From assembly GCA_949752735.1 (NCBI GenBank), contig OX457052.1, positions 36,576,619 through 36,640,618 on the forward strand: a stretch of DNA of 64,000 bases. The letters run 5' to 3'. The translations under genes were made by a program, and so were the position numbers. Each line of letters opens with the position of its first letter. The first letter of the stretch is position 1. Source of the stretch: Lumbricus terrestris. Its lineage: Eukaryota > Annelida > Clitellata > Crassiclitellata > Lumbricidae. The notes below the pieces were generated by a model, which saw only the letters and a list, made by a program, of their open reading frames with translations, had not been told where the DNA came from and searched no databases. Positions 11,050-21,660 of the stretch are shown piece after piece.

Positions 11050-13470
11050 TACATTTCGAAACCTTTATGAAAATACCCATGTTCCTAATTTCCTTCTTTG
11101 CATTTTCTAACCTCCTGTTAAAAATTTGACCGTGGCCATTTTGTTTTTCTCATATCATGGTCCATGATAACTGCACCAACTCTGGCAAGTTGCTAAATGT
11201 GCCGTTGATACAACTGCTGCACTTCGTTAACGTTTCTTGCGTACTATTTAGAAATTGCAATGGGATTGGAGTGTGACTTGCGATGTCATTTTCCAGATAA
11301 ATTGTTGCGTGTAGTCTTATAAATGCATCCATTTTCAACATATCTTCCTCGCTAACTCTGTGAGCTTCTGCATGTTTTTCGAATAAATAGAGCCAGACTT
11401 ATTTCCTTCAATTTTTAAGTACAAGTGTTTAGTAAGGCAGGGTGGACATTTTGATGGGCTGATATGCTTCCGTTTAGAAGACTTCTCTTAATTTCTGTGA
11501 CTTGTTTCCTCAGTTCTGTTGGCAGACCGTAACTGTGGTCGTAAACTCAAAATTTGTGAAGCACTTCTCTGAAGCTAACAGCAGGATACAAGTGTATTCA
11601 TGAACATTGCATCTTGTCAGAAGGGTTTGACTAATACGATGTATTAAGGTAGAGTTTGAGGTAATGTATGGTTTGCTAAGTGAAGCACCATTGATGCTTT
11701 GATATGTAGAAACATAGGTTTGTAGAAATCAAATGAATAATTGTTCCCTCTCTGAAAGAGTGTAACAGAAATTGATTGTGCAGGAGCATATTTCTGAATT
11801 ATTTCACTCATTGTTTCGCTATTTATGTTGTTTCTTTTATTCTGATCCATCAATGTCCATTTTCTAATTATGAGATGCAAGTAATAATGTAATTATTATT
11901 GAGCTATATTTAATAGGTTATTATTATATTAGGAGTGCATAAAATATACAAATACGTACTGTAATTATTATTAAATTATTATTATTATTACTTGAGTAGT
12001 CAGGTTATATTTATTTTCTCATTTAATTTAATTTTGTGCCTGTCCGTGTGTTAATTTAGTGGCTTCTAGGATTTAGAATTTTAAAATGTGATCTGGCAAT
12101 TTGCATTGCTTAGGTTGCCTAATGGAGATTTATGTCGTACGACATGAAAATGCTTCAATTAAAATGCATATCCACTTTTTATGACACATCTAAATGTTCT
12201 CTAGCTTCGATTTTCACAGGCTTTCAGTATCCGAATGGAAAGAGGACTTGGCCTTTAATGCAGGAGTACAGACTGAAATTCCCACTGTGGTGGTCCCTGT
12301 TTAAATAATTTAGGACTGTGAGCAAGTCCGTCACTCACGATTGCTCAGCGCTATATCGATTTTTCTGTGGTACATGTGCGCAGTTGAACTTTTTAAGAGG
12401 GGCAATATCAAATGCAGTTGTATTTTATTATATCTTTAAATAGTTTTCTCAGTTTTCACATTTTCCTTATTTCAGTGCTTTGTGAAATGAGTGGCAAGAT
12501 GTGTTATGCAAACATTCTTCATAATATCAAGAATTTTTGCAAGTCACATCTTTTCACATAATATTGTATGTCTTAACTATTTTATATCTTGACGTTATAT
12601 TATGCCTCTTACAACCAAAAATTGTCTCCTCGCGCTGACCTGCTGAAAATGTTTTTGCCTGATGGGCAGTTTAAGTTGTATGATTTTTATTGTCAGTGTG
12701 TGGACTCACTTATTCGCAAAATTGACTTTTGGTTGCCAAGAATTTAAAGTTTGCAAGTTTTATTGAAGTGTTTTATTGAAGTGTGTTTTGATGTGATTAA
12801 GACTGTTTATGTGGCAGTTTTTATAGTTTATGCTTGCTTTGATACTTGTGAAATTTTCGTTGTCACATGTGTGTTGTGTATTTATGTGTCACGTTTGTGA
12901 CGTGTTCTATGACTTTCTTGACTAGTTTTTTAGCAACTCGATTCATCGATTTTCGAGCTACAGATGTTCTGTTTAGAATCTGAACTGTTGCACGCACTGA
13001 TGCTTGCATGAAGTGTCACAATGTACGAATTGATCGCTGTGATGATTTTTAGGGTGTAAATGTGATGTTAGATTTTTATCATGATTAAAAGATTTTCAAT
13101 GCGGTAAGAACTATAATTGTAATGATAATATGATAATTTAATTCAATGCTTCAATGCTTTGCCTTCTGTGCCGTTATTATGACTTTTCCGCTTCATCGGG
13201 AGGGATTCTACCTTTTGCAGAACTTTATTTTCTAGAGGTTAGTTTAAACCTGGAATTATTTCAATTTGTGTTGCAGTTGTTCATAAAACAAAATGAAAAT
13301 AGAATAGCACTAAAGGCTATTCCAAGCACATTCTGTCCATAAATAAAAACTGTCTCTCTGCAGATAAATCTCTTTATTCATAAGGAGTTATTTTGACTTG
13401 AGATAAACAAATAATGGAATTAATAATAAAGTTTGGAAGTCATTATTAGCAGGAATGAGATATTACTTTC
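11050..13470. other. AT-rich non-coding stretch
   Basis: T-rich plus strand, scattered ATT repeats near 11890-11995, and a decayed SINE-like patch at about 12305-12355 (GAGCAAGTCCGTCACTCACGA). No gene seen. Confidence 0.4.
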
Positions 13471-13478
13471 ACGCACTC

Positions 13479-13658
13479 CAGTGGTTAAAGCAGTTTGGGT
13501 GAGCAGTGGGAACGCCAACTGTGAGCAGTGGGAACGCTGATGAAGTTTTATTGGGAACGCCCATGTTTCCATGCAGGTGAGCAGTGGGAACGCAAGCCAA
13601 GAAATTCGAGAGCAGTGGGAACACTGTTCCCACGCGTTCCCACCCACTTTAAACCCTG
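13479..13658. mobile_element. hAT-type miniature element, 180 bp
   Basis: Ends CAGTGGTTAAAG and CTTTAAACCCTG (10 of 12 matches as inverted repeats), flanked by ACGCACTC / ACGCACTT (7 of 8 bases, 13471-13478 and 13659-13666). The interior contains four to five copies of GAGCAGTGGGAACGC, and the inverted GTTCCCAC near the right end. Confidence 0.7.
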
Positions 13659-13666
13659 ACGCACTT

Positions 13667-14542
13667 CTTTTGATTATAGATTTTTTAGGAAAATACTAAT
13701 CCTGTTGATAACGCAAAGACAATTAATTAGTTCGTTGCTAGCCACACTGTCATATTTGACAAAGATGATCAGTGTCACCCTCCTCCTCTCTTCATGCTTA
13801 TGACTGGCACTGCCAGAGTATGAGGATTGGACGAATTAAAAATATAAACTATGTGATTCGTTATCTAATTTAATTATTAAATTGTATGGATTTTTCTTGC
13901 GTGGTTTTTATTATTGATTGCACCACATCAGTGAATGTGCTACATGTTGGTAACATTCGTGAAACTGGGTGGAAAGAAACGCTGCTTTGAGGAGGATCAC
14001 TTTCTTTTTAAAATTTTACCATTTGTTGAGTCTGGTTGTCATATTGGACTTTTTACGTGGTATGGAGTGTATCTATGCATGTGTGAATGTATCTATGATG
14101 CATGAATGTATTTGCCTGCATGGAAACATTAGATATTGCTTTTTCGACTGCAGAAGAATGCTGGATGCCTGGCCATCTAACCATGGTTCTGGGGGTGTAT
14201 TAAAAACAGGGAGTGGGAGAGGACCAGTTTTTCGGGAATTCTGCGTACATGTAACATGCCCCAAAATAGGTTTGTTTTGCTGCAATTTCCAAACTGTTGT
14301 TGTGAATAATTTGCATTATTTTATGCAGCACATTTTAAAAATCGTTTGTATTTTGGGTTTTTTCCCCGAAGTTCCTACTGAGAACTGACGAACGGAAGGT
14401 CTGTTCATCAGCAGGATTATTATTTGCTTTGTGTATTGCCCCTTCTGATCAAAAATTGTTTTCGTAGGTCTATTAATACTTTAATTAATATCATTGAACA
14501 TTAAAAATTGCTCATCAACTTTGTATACATCTCAGTAGCGGC
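13667..14542. other. No recognised gene; family X repeat patch
   Basis: An antisense copy of the unclassified repeat X (CCCTCCTCCT...GACTGGCACTGCCAGAG) lies at about 13775-13820. The 139-residue open frame at 13969-14388 has no recognisable motif or splice context and is treated as chance. Confidence 0.35.
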
Positions 14543-14654
14543 CAGAGCTGTTGTACTTGATACTTGCACTCAATAAGTTTTAAGTTCTGGAGGCCAACGT
14601 ACTTGTACTTTTGACCTAAGTACCTGAAACGCAAGGATACTTAAAACATCTCTG
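14543..14654. mobile_element. Probable small hAT-like element
   Basis: Ends CAGAGCTGTT and AACATCTCTG are inverted repeats with one mismatch; GTACTTG/ACTTGTAC words fill the interior. Target duplication is not clear (GTAGCGGC versus GCAGACTG), so the class is tentative. Confidence 0.45.
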
Positions 14655-15101
14655 GCAGACTGTCTTAATTGAGAAACTCATATTAATTGGTATGCCTTAA
14701 TTTCTGTAAATCACCTTCAGATTGATTGGCTGATTAGTGCTGGATTAATTTATTTAATCTGAAATCGTTTCGTTTCGATGCGGAATACTCGTCTCCTGAT
14801 GTTTGGTTTTGTGACTTGTATAGTTTTCGAACTGTTACCATCATTCCAGCGTTTTAATTAAAAGCTTGTAAATATGTGAGTTCCATGGATATTATCTTGT
14901 AGCGTTGGAGTGAATGTTTACTGAGAATTTGATGTGTAGGCTTTTACGGCTGAATTGATATTCTTTTAAATGTGTGCTACTTTGTTTGACGTTTATGGTA
15001 GGGCAGAATTTATGCTTGATATTCTTTTCCAATTAGCTGAGAAAAGAGACAGACTGACTTTCAAACAGTTATTGCAAATGCGGACAACGTTAGGAGTGGC
15101 C

Positions 15102-15306
15102 CAGGGCTTTTTTAACGTGCAGTACTACACAAAATGTGCAGTTCTAAATGGATTCGTGCAGTTGTAAAAGCACTTTCGTCACGTTCCGTGCAGTTAAAAC
15201 TAGTAAAAATAGGTCATTTTCCTCAGATTGGGAGTAATTTACCATGGAGGATGAGAAAGGAGAGAAGAGAATGTGCAGTTCTAAAAATTCCTTAAAAACA
15301 GCCCTG
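15102..15306. mobile_element. hAT-type miniature element M1, 205 bp
   Basis: Begins CAGGGCTTTTTTAACG and ends AAAAACAGCCCTG, flanked by a perfect 8-bp duplication GAGTGGCC (15094-15101 and 15307-15314). The interior carries repeated GTGCAGTTCTA / GTGCAGTTGTA words. Related copies are at 51780-51974, about 43255-43436 and about 62373-62560. Confidence 0.9.
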
Positions 15307-15319
15307 GAGTGGCCCAAAG

Positions 15320-15730
15320 GAGGGCGTTCTTTGTGGAAGACCTTAATAACTGTTTATTTTGTTAGAGGCGGATTCAGTAGCAATTGGATCAGACTCCATA
15401 ATTATGAGTTAAAGTTTAATATCGTAATCGACTGTCCGTTAGAGAAGGCCAAAGGAGGTACGAGTCCGGCTGCCAGAGGATTAGAGTATGGGTCGTGAAT
15501 TGGAAGGTGAAGACCAGATGAGACTGGGTAAGAGTTCTTTAGGAAGTGTGACTTCAATTTCGAATGAAAAGTTCGAGGTAGTATGGATAGAGAAGCCTGC
15601 AGGGAAGGTGATGTGTGATTAGTATTGATGGTGGCCTTTGTGGGAACCAAAAATGTGCGGAATTCAGGAGGCAGATCATTCGAAAGTCCTGTGGTGGATA
15701 TGGCTCCGTTGGAGAACTTGAGATGACTTG
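15320..15730 (-). mobile_element. LINE family B 3' fragment
   Basis: Minus-strand frame gives LVPTKATINTNH and RTFHSKLKSHFLKNSYPVSS, the C-terminal end of a CR1/Rex-like ORF2. A second copy at about 49.0-49.4 kb reads GFHSKLKSKIPTTSSG at the same place. Truncated and non-functional. The hAT miniature element at 15102 is inserted next to its 3' side. Confidence 0.6.
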
Positions 15731-18278
15731 TGACCGATGGCCCGATGGGGGGGGGGAGACAGAGGGAGGGACGGAGAAGTAGGGAGGAGGAGGATCAGGT
15801 TAGCTGGATGGTGAAGATTTCACGAATATATCTGGGTTGGGAGTATTATAGGGAGTTGTAAGTTAAGGAGAACTCACTTAAACAACACAGTACTTTTTAG
15901 AAATAATTCTACGAAATCTCTAAAAATCAGCGATTCAACAACGAATACAAAAAATCAACCGATATCATTATAAACTGTATTCGCCTCAAGAACAGATATA
16001 CATTTTTCCCGAAAATAAACAACGGTCTGATGTGATCCGCAAGAGCTGAGACCATAATATAACAACAATGTAAAGAAGTAAATTTAAAACAATCAAGACA
16101 ACGTATTAACATTTGCTGGATAATTCTATATATATAAACGAAACAAAGGAAAACGTAACAATTCTGCGGTTTTCGCAGATGCATTCGAAATCTGAAATTT
16201 AATATCAACGCTATCGAAATTTTCATTCCACACAAGAATGGTAGTAACGTAACTATATTCTTTATTGACTAATTGCATTTAGCCTACTTACTCATTTCCT
16301 TACTCCATAATGATAGGTCCTATAGAGGCAGTTTTAGTATATTCTGGTTCACGAATTTTTGTTACAATATTGCAACTAAACATTAGTAAACATCGGTAGT
16401 CGTTCTTACTTACTTACTTACTTAGATAAATTCCAAATACATAGTGACCATTAATTTGTGGCCTATTCCGATATAATTATGACTAATATAATAACTGGGA
16501 TATTGGTCCCATGCTCAGTAATTATAGCCTATGCGCCTACCAGCAAAGAAAACGTTTTCACAAATCGGTATTAGGCCTACAGTTGTTCAAACATCAAACA
16601 CAAATTCAAAGCCACAGCAGGTTTGTCCCATTAAGGAAGTGTAAGAAGTTATAGGCTAATGAATGCATGTCCCATTAAGGAAGTGTAAGAAGTTATAATG
16701 AATGCATTCGCATAGTAATTTCAAAACGGCCTAGGCCTATAATTTCCTGAACACAAACTTCATTCGGGTAGCGGTCCCTACAGCATCGACTCATTATAGA
16801 TTCTCATTGCTGAACGTGACCGTCTCAAAGCATCCAGCCCCATTGAATATGCAGCCCAGCAAGATCACAAGGGCAGCCAAATCAAAGCCTAGTGCACGGT
16901 GGAGAGCAGATGTCCGAAAACAGAATGAGGATGGTAAAACTAAATGCAAACCTAGATGTAGCGAGAAAGTAGGTCATTTTCTTGCAGACATACTTTCAGG
17001 ACAACCCCTTACTTCTATAAAGTTGCAAGAGTAGGCCTATATTCTATTCTGAAAGTGAAGTTAAATGATGCATAGGCCTACTGCGGTTTCTTCCAAGGCT
17101 CTTTCCAGATACCGCACTTATTTGTTACACTGTTAATCATTTCCTCTGAATTACTTACTTATGGAATATACATGTATGTGTGTGCGTGTGTGTTGATTGT
17201 TTGCCAACACTTCTAAAGCACAAATTCGCAAGCCTGCCATGTTGGCAGAATATACCAGAGTAACTGATTTTTGAATATCAAACACTGTGAACATTGGGCA
17301 TAATAATAGCAATCATTTGGACACTGTGAAAATCAGCAGAAAATCACAAAATGACATGGTCAAATTGATCACAGTTGTGGACATGTCACTTACTACAATT
17401 GAACTTTAACAGGAATGTAATTGCATCCAATTGATATATCAAGGGTTCAAATTGCAACACATATTAAATTTACAGCTCACCACGACATAATATTATTATT
17501 TACAATGATTGCAATATTTATGCAATAGCAGTCAGAACAGTAATTACACCATTTGCTCAAGTTCATGATTTCTTAGATCGTAATAGAGCAACAAATCGTA
17601 AACAATGCAAATACTGTTCATAAGCAGTTTCTGTAGCAGCTCATGATACTGCTTCAAAACTTGCACACATGACAATCACACAACAAAAGAACCGGCAACA
17701 GTTGAACAGCAGAAGATATGCTAGCGAAAATAGAAGTTTCAGAATACAGGTTCGGTTAGTTTGGACAAGTCTCGAATATATTACAACATAATATTAAGAA
17801 TATCAGTCAAGTGAACAGAATGATCCTCTGTAAGATATCCAACATCAAAAGATTTTCAGAAATAACGAAAAATCCAATAACCGAATAATTACCAGTAACA
17901 ATAAGGAAGACAGGATTATGTCACAAATATAACAGAATTACTAACAAATTGATTAAAACACAGCAGCTCAAAATGTCATCACGCAATATCATCACTGTAT
18001 GATTGTAAGTTTGATTTTTAGACACCATAAACGCCATAAATAACAATGCATGATTTAAATCTCATCAGTAATCATGTACATGGTTTTTATAAGGTTTCAA
18101 AAGTGCAACGAATCTCGGAACAAACTCTTCCGCAAAAGCAGTCACAGTTTTAGAACATTTTTCAGATCATCTGCAACCTTAATAATACCAGCAATAGGTA
18201 CTTAGTAGACCTTGTTCAAACAACTGGATTAATCAGAAGCACCAAGATCTGTAAATGTGACTTCTATTATGGTCATTG
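15731..18278. other. Non-coding stretch with short duplications
   Basis: Contains a (TTAC)n run near 16407-16424, a 44-bp tandem duplication at 16625-16707 and several TAGGCCTA octamers. A 75-residue basic open frame at 16807-17034 lacks splice context and recognisable motifs; it could be a relic but is not called as a gene. Confidence 0.35.
16625..16707. repeat. 44-bp tandem duplication
   Basis: GTCCCATTAAGGAAGTGTAA starts at 16625 and again at 16669; the second copy lacks a few bases (GGC). Confidence 0.85.
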
Positions 18279-18636
18279 GCCAACACACAATACATCTGGC
18301 CAACTCACAAGGCATCTGGCCAACGCACAAGGCATCTGGCCAATGCACAAGGCATCTGGCCAACGCACAAGGCATCTGGCCAATGCACAAGGCATCTGGC
18401 CAACGCACAAGGCATCTGGCCAATGCACAAGGCATCTGGCCAACGCACAAGGCATCTGGCCAATGCACAAGGCATCTGGCCAACGCACAAGGCATCTGGT
18501 CAACGCACAAGGCATCTGGTCAACGCACAAGGCTTCTGACCAACGCACAAGGCATCTGGCCAATGCACAAGGCTTCTGGCCAATGCACAAAGCTTCTGGC
18601 CAACGCACAAGGCTTTTGGCCAACGCACAAGGCATC
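18279..18636. repeat. 20-bp minisatellite with 40-bp higher-order unit
   Basis: About 18 copies of GGCATCTGGCCAACGCACAA. In the core, copies alternate strictly between CCAACGCACAA and CCAATGCACAA, so the real unit is a 40-bp dimer. The right end decays (CTTCTGGC, CTTTTGGC). A 20-bp unit cycles frames every 60 bp, so several open frames on both strands here are artefacts of the repeat, not proteins. Confidence 0.97.
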
Positions 18637-18639
18637 GTA

Positions 18640-20521
18640 TAGTGGCATATGACCAGGTAGGCTTAAACATAAGAGAAATGAGTCCATCAATCATTCAATC
18701 AGGTCAAAAACGCAGACGCATAGGCCATGTAATAGTCCATTGCAATCTGAAAGGTAAGATAGTTGCATGCACTGCACAGCACACTTACCTGTTAATTGGG
18801 GCATTGCTGGTATTACCATGTACGCAATTAGCTGTCGTGGAATTGAAGGTGCACTTCAAACCAGATAGAAGTTCAGAATCTCAATTTCTTTACACAATGG
18901 CAAACAATCAGGCTTATAGAAACCAATTCCGTCAACGGAATTCCTCAAGTCCTACTTTGATGAAAGATGCCTCAATAAAAGAAGCTGATCTATGTACAAG
19001 TTTCTGAACAAGGCAGCCAGTGCCTGTGAAACTATTATGTCGGGCTTGCATGAAAGTAGGCTACCACAAAAGCGAGCGGAAATATTGGTCATCAACCGGG
19101 AGAAAAGATAGTGTTCCAAAAGAACTTATATAATTATTATATGAGGTCCGAACATGCATCCTCTGGAAAACGTTCAGCTATTGTTAATACTAGTTTCTTC
19201 AACACAAGCCTTTAGAAAAAATACAGCAGCTATATAATACCAATAAATAAATTTTTTGCTTCCTGGAATTCATGAATTGGCAAGAATCGGATTTGGTCGA
19301 TGTTATAATCCACTGAAACGAGTCAACCGAATCGAAAGCACCTTTTTAAATCAAAGTAATTTGATCACAGCTAGAATCAGGCGAGCAATAAAACAACTAA
19401 ACAGAGCAATCTTCACAACAACAAGAAAAAAACTGCACAGCTCTTTTTGCGATTTAGCTAGAGGCATAACGACGAGGTAGGCCCTATTGCAAAGACGCAG
19501 GACACAACATTTACATTCTCTGCATTCTAGCGTAGGCCTAAGAAAGACTATTAAAGCAAGAATTTTACGAGTGTATGGCTACACACTCATATCATATTAT
19601 TATGTACCCCGACGTTTATCTTAGAACTTCGTCTTGTATAAAAATTTAATGTCCTCAGATTATTATGAATGCTTCAAAGTTCTACTCTGTCTGTGAGGTT
19701 GAAAAATGAACCAAAAATATGCACATAGTCATACATGCTTACCAAAGAGCTTAGCCTATACACCAAAAAGTATCCAGAACAGTTGCATACTTAGATATAT
19801 CGAGGCAGCTCAGGGCAGAGACTCTGAACTTGATACCATCATTCAACCTAGGATGAAAATCCACTGGTTTTGTTCAGCGCGTGTTCGTAGCCAACCGGTC
19901 AATGCTCCTTTAGTTTTGTGTACACTGCTTTGTTGTTCTGTCACTATCAGCATTTCCAAGGGCAATAGATGGAACCCGCTTGGGCTCCAGGCTCCATATA
20001 TGGAGCAGTGGATCCTATTCTGAATCCACGAGGCTACATGTTAATGACATCTGATCTAAAATCTCACAGGGTAGCTCACAAGCGTCTCTGAGTGGAAGAT
20101 ATCAAATTCTAATTACAATAACAGTCAACAATAATTACTGCCATACAGAAAGACCGTGAACACGTTCATCGTCCTTGATATAGAATTTCTCACTAAATTC
20201 GTAGTCGGCGCAAATTACTCACGTGTCAAGATAACGCGAAAATGTTCTTCGTCCCTGTCACGTAGTGTGTATCGGCACGCAAACACAAACCACCGCGGGG
20301 GGACTGCAACACTTTTCGGCATCTGACGAACAGTCTGAGAGAAATCATTTACTTCAGGGCGAGAATCACAGTGGGGTCTTCTTAGGGTCCAACCCCTAGT
20401 CCTTCTTTCTTTCTCAGTGCCCCATAGTAAAGTCATCATTGCACACCCCGACTCCACATAAACAAAATGTTTGATCTCAGAATAATAGTTATTCTCATAC
20501 TGTATGAATTCTCTCTCTCTT
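18640..20521. other. 3' flank of the receptor gene
   Basis: Includes the 3' UTR of the minus-strand receptor gene for an unknown length below 20522. An ATTAAA-type signal on the minus strand at about 19646-19651 is one possible polyadenylation site, unproven. The open frames of 70-120 residues here show no motifs. Confidence 0.4.
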
Positions 20522-21660
20522 TCAGCAACTGCTGCGACCCGACGGCTTCAGCTCGAACGACGAGAACGGAATTCCGCTGTCGTATTGCTCGTTCAGTTCG
20601 TTCAGCTTATCGAAGAACATGTGAGAACCGATCGACGTTTCGTCGTCGTCGGGAATCGGTGGACAGAACCCGAGCTGAACAGACGGCGAATTCGGATCAA
20701 ACGTCGAATAGTTGTCGAACGTGTCGCCGAATCCCACGTCGATCGACACGCTCCGGCGATCCATATCGCCGCTGGTGCTGCTGGCGGAGCTCGATGGTGG
20801 AACCATCTCCTGGTAGAGATGGATCCCTTCGTCGCTGCTCTTCGAAGTCGTGTTGTTCAGATCAGCGCTGATGATTGATGATGAACGAGAGGAATCAGTT
20901 TCGATGGATGCATCAACGGTTATCGGTTGGCTGTCGCTGTCTGCTGATCTGAAGCTGACCAGCGTCGCTCCTTCCGTGTCCACCTCTCCGCAGTTGAAGC
21001 ATCCATTAAACCACTCGGGGTTCCTCTTGTAGTAAGCACCCGCCTCCTCGATGGCCGACTGCAGAGCAAGGCCTTCAGCGGAGCATGCGTATCCTTTCTC
21101 GTTGATCTGACAGGCAGACGTAAGTCCTTTGCCGCTGTACTTCGTCATGCCATGGATGTTGAGGAAGAGATCCTCGATGTGCTTCATCAGTTTGTATTTT
21201 TGGCCGAAACTCACGTCCAGCAGATGCTTCACGTCCGTGTATGGAAAGTAGACGTGGTAGTACTGCAAGAGATGTTTGTTCTGTGGTTTATCGTACACCC
21301 TTGCCTGGATCTGTCTCAACGCTGGGATGAACATATCGGGCAGTAGAAGCTCTCTGACGGGTAAGCACGTTGCACCATCAATCCACGCCTTGTGCTGCAT
21401 GAAAGCACCAAGAGAGTTGATGAAGATGATGTGCTTCACCTGATGGAGTTGTTTCGTCAGCCAATCAAGAGCGTTCGTCTGCGATATATCGACCTGCGAC
21501 CAATCGTCGAAGCGAACGTCACACTTGCAGCAGGAGTGCAGGAACGCAGCAAATGTGCGAACCACTTTTCGGTGATGCTCGTTATCGCTCGAGTAAACGA
21601 GGAGAACGGTCTGCTGGTTGTCAATGGGAAAGGATGGAGCTTCATCTGATCCGCGACCAT
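20522..21660 (-). CDS. IL17R-like: IL-17R-like exon 9: SEFIR domain and cytoplasmic tail
   Basis: Codes residues 381-759 and the TGA stop at 20524-20522. SEFIR starts with TVLLVYSSDNEHH (398-410), then VRFDDWSQVDI (429-439), the KHIIFINS strand (456-463) and the closing FPYTDVKHLLDVSFGQKYKL region (519-538). These are the box-like positions of the SEFIR family (TIR-related fold, Pfam SEFIR). The acceptor is TTTTCCTCCAG. The tail is rich in Ser and acid residues and ends DSGIPFSSFELKPSGRSSC. Long open frames on the plus strand here are shadows of this exon. Confidence 0.96.

Noticed and set aside
13969..14388. 139-residue plus-strand ORF
   Set aside because: No recognisable domain, codon pattern or splice signals; T-rich background gives long hydrophobic chance frames.
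18279..18636. CRISPR-like array
   Set aside because: Units are directly contiguous with no spacers, and the genome is eukaryotic.
18257..18652. Several overlapping ORFs of 60-131 residues on both strands
   Set aside because: They come from the 20-bp minisatellite, which lacks stops and cycles through all frames every 60 bp.
20467..21649. Plus-strand ORFs across the SEFIR exon
   Set aside because: Antisense shadows of exon 9, which has clear SEFIR motifs on the minus strand.
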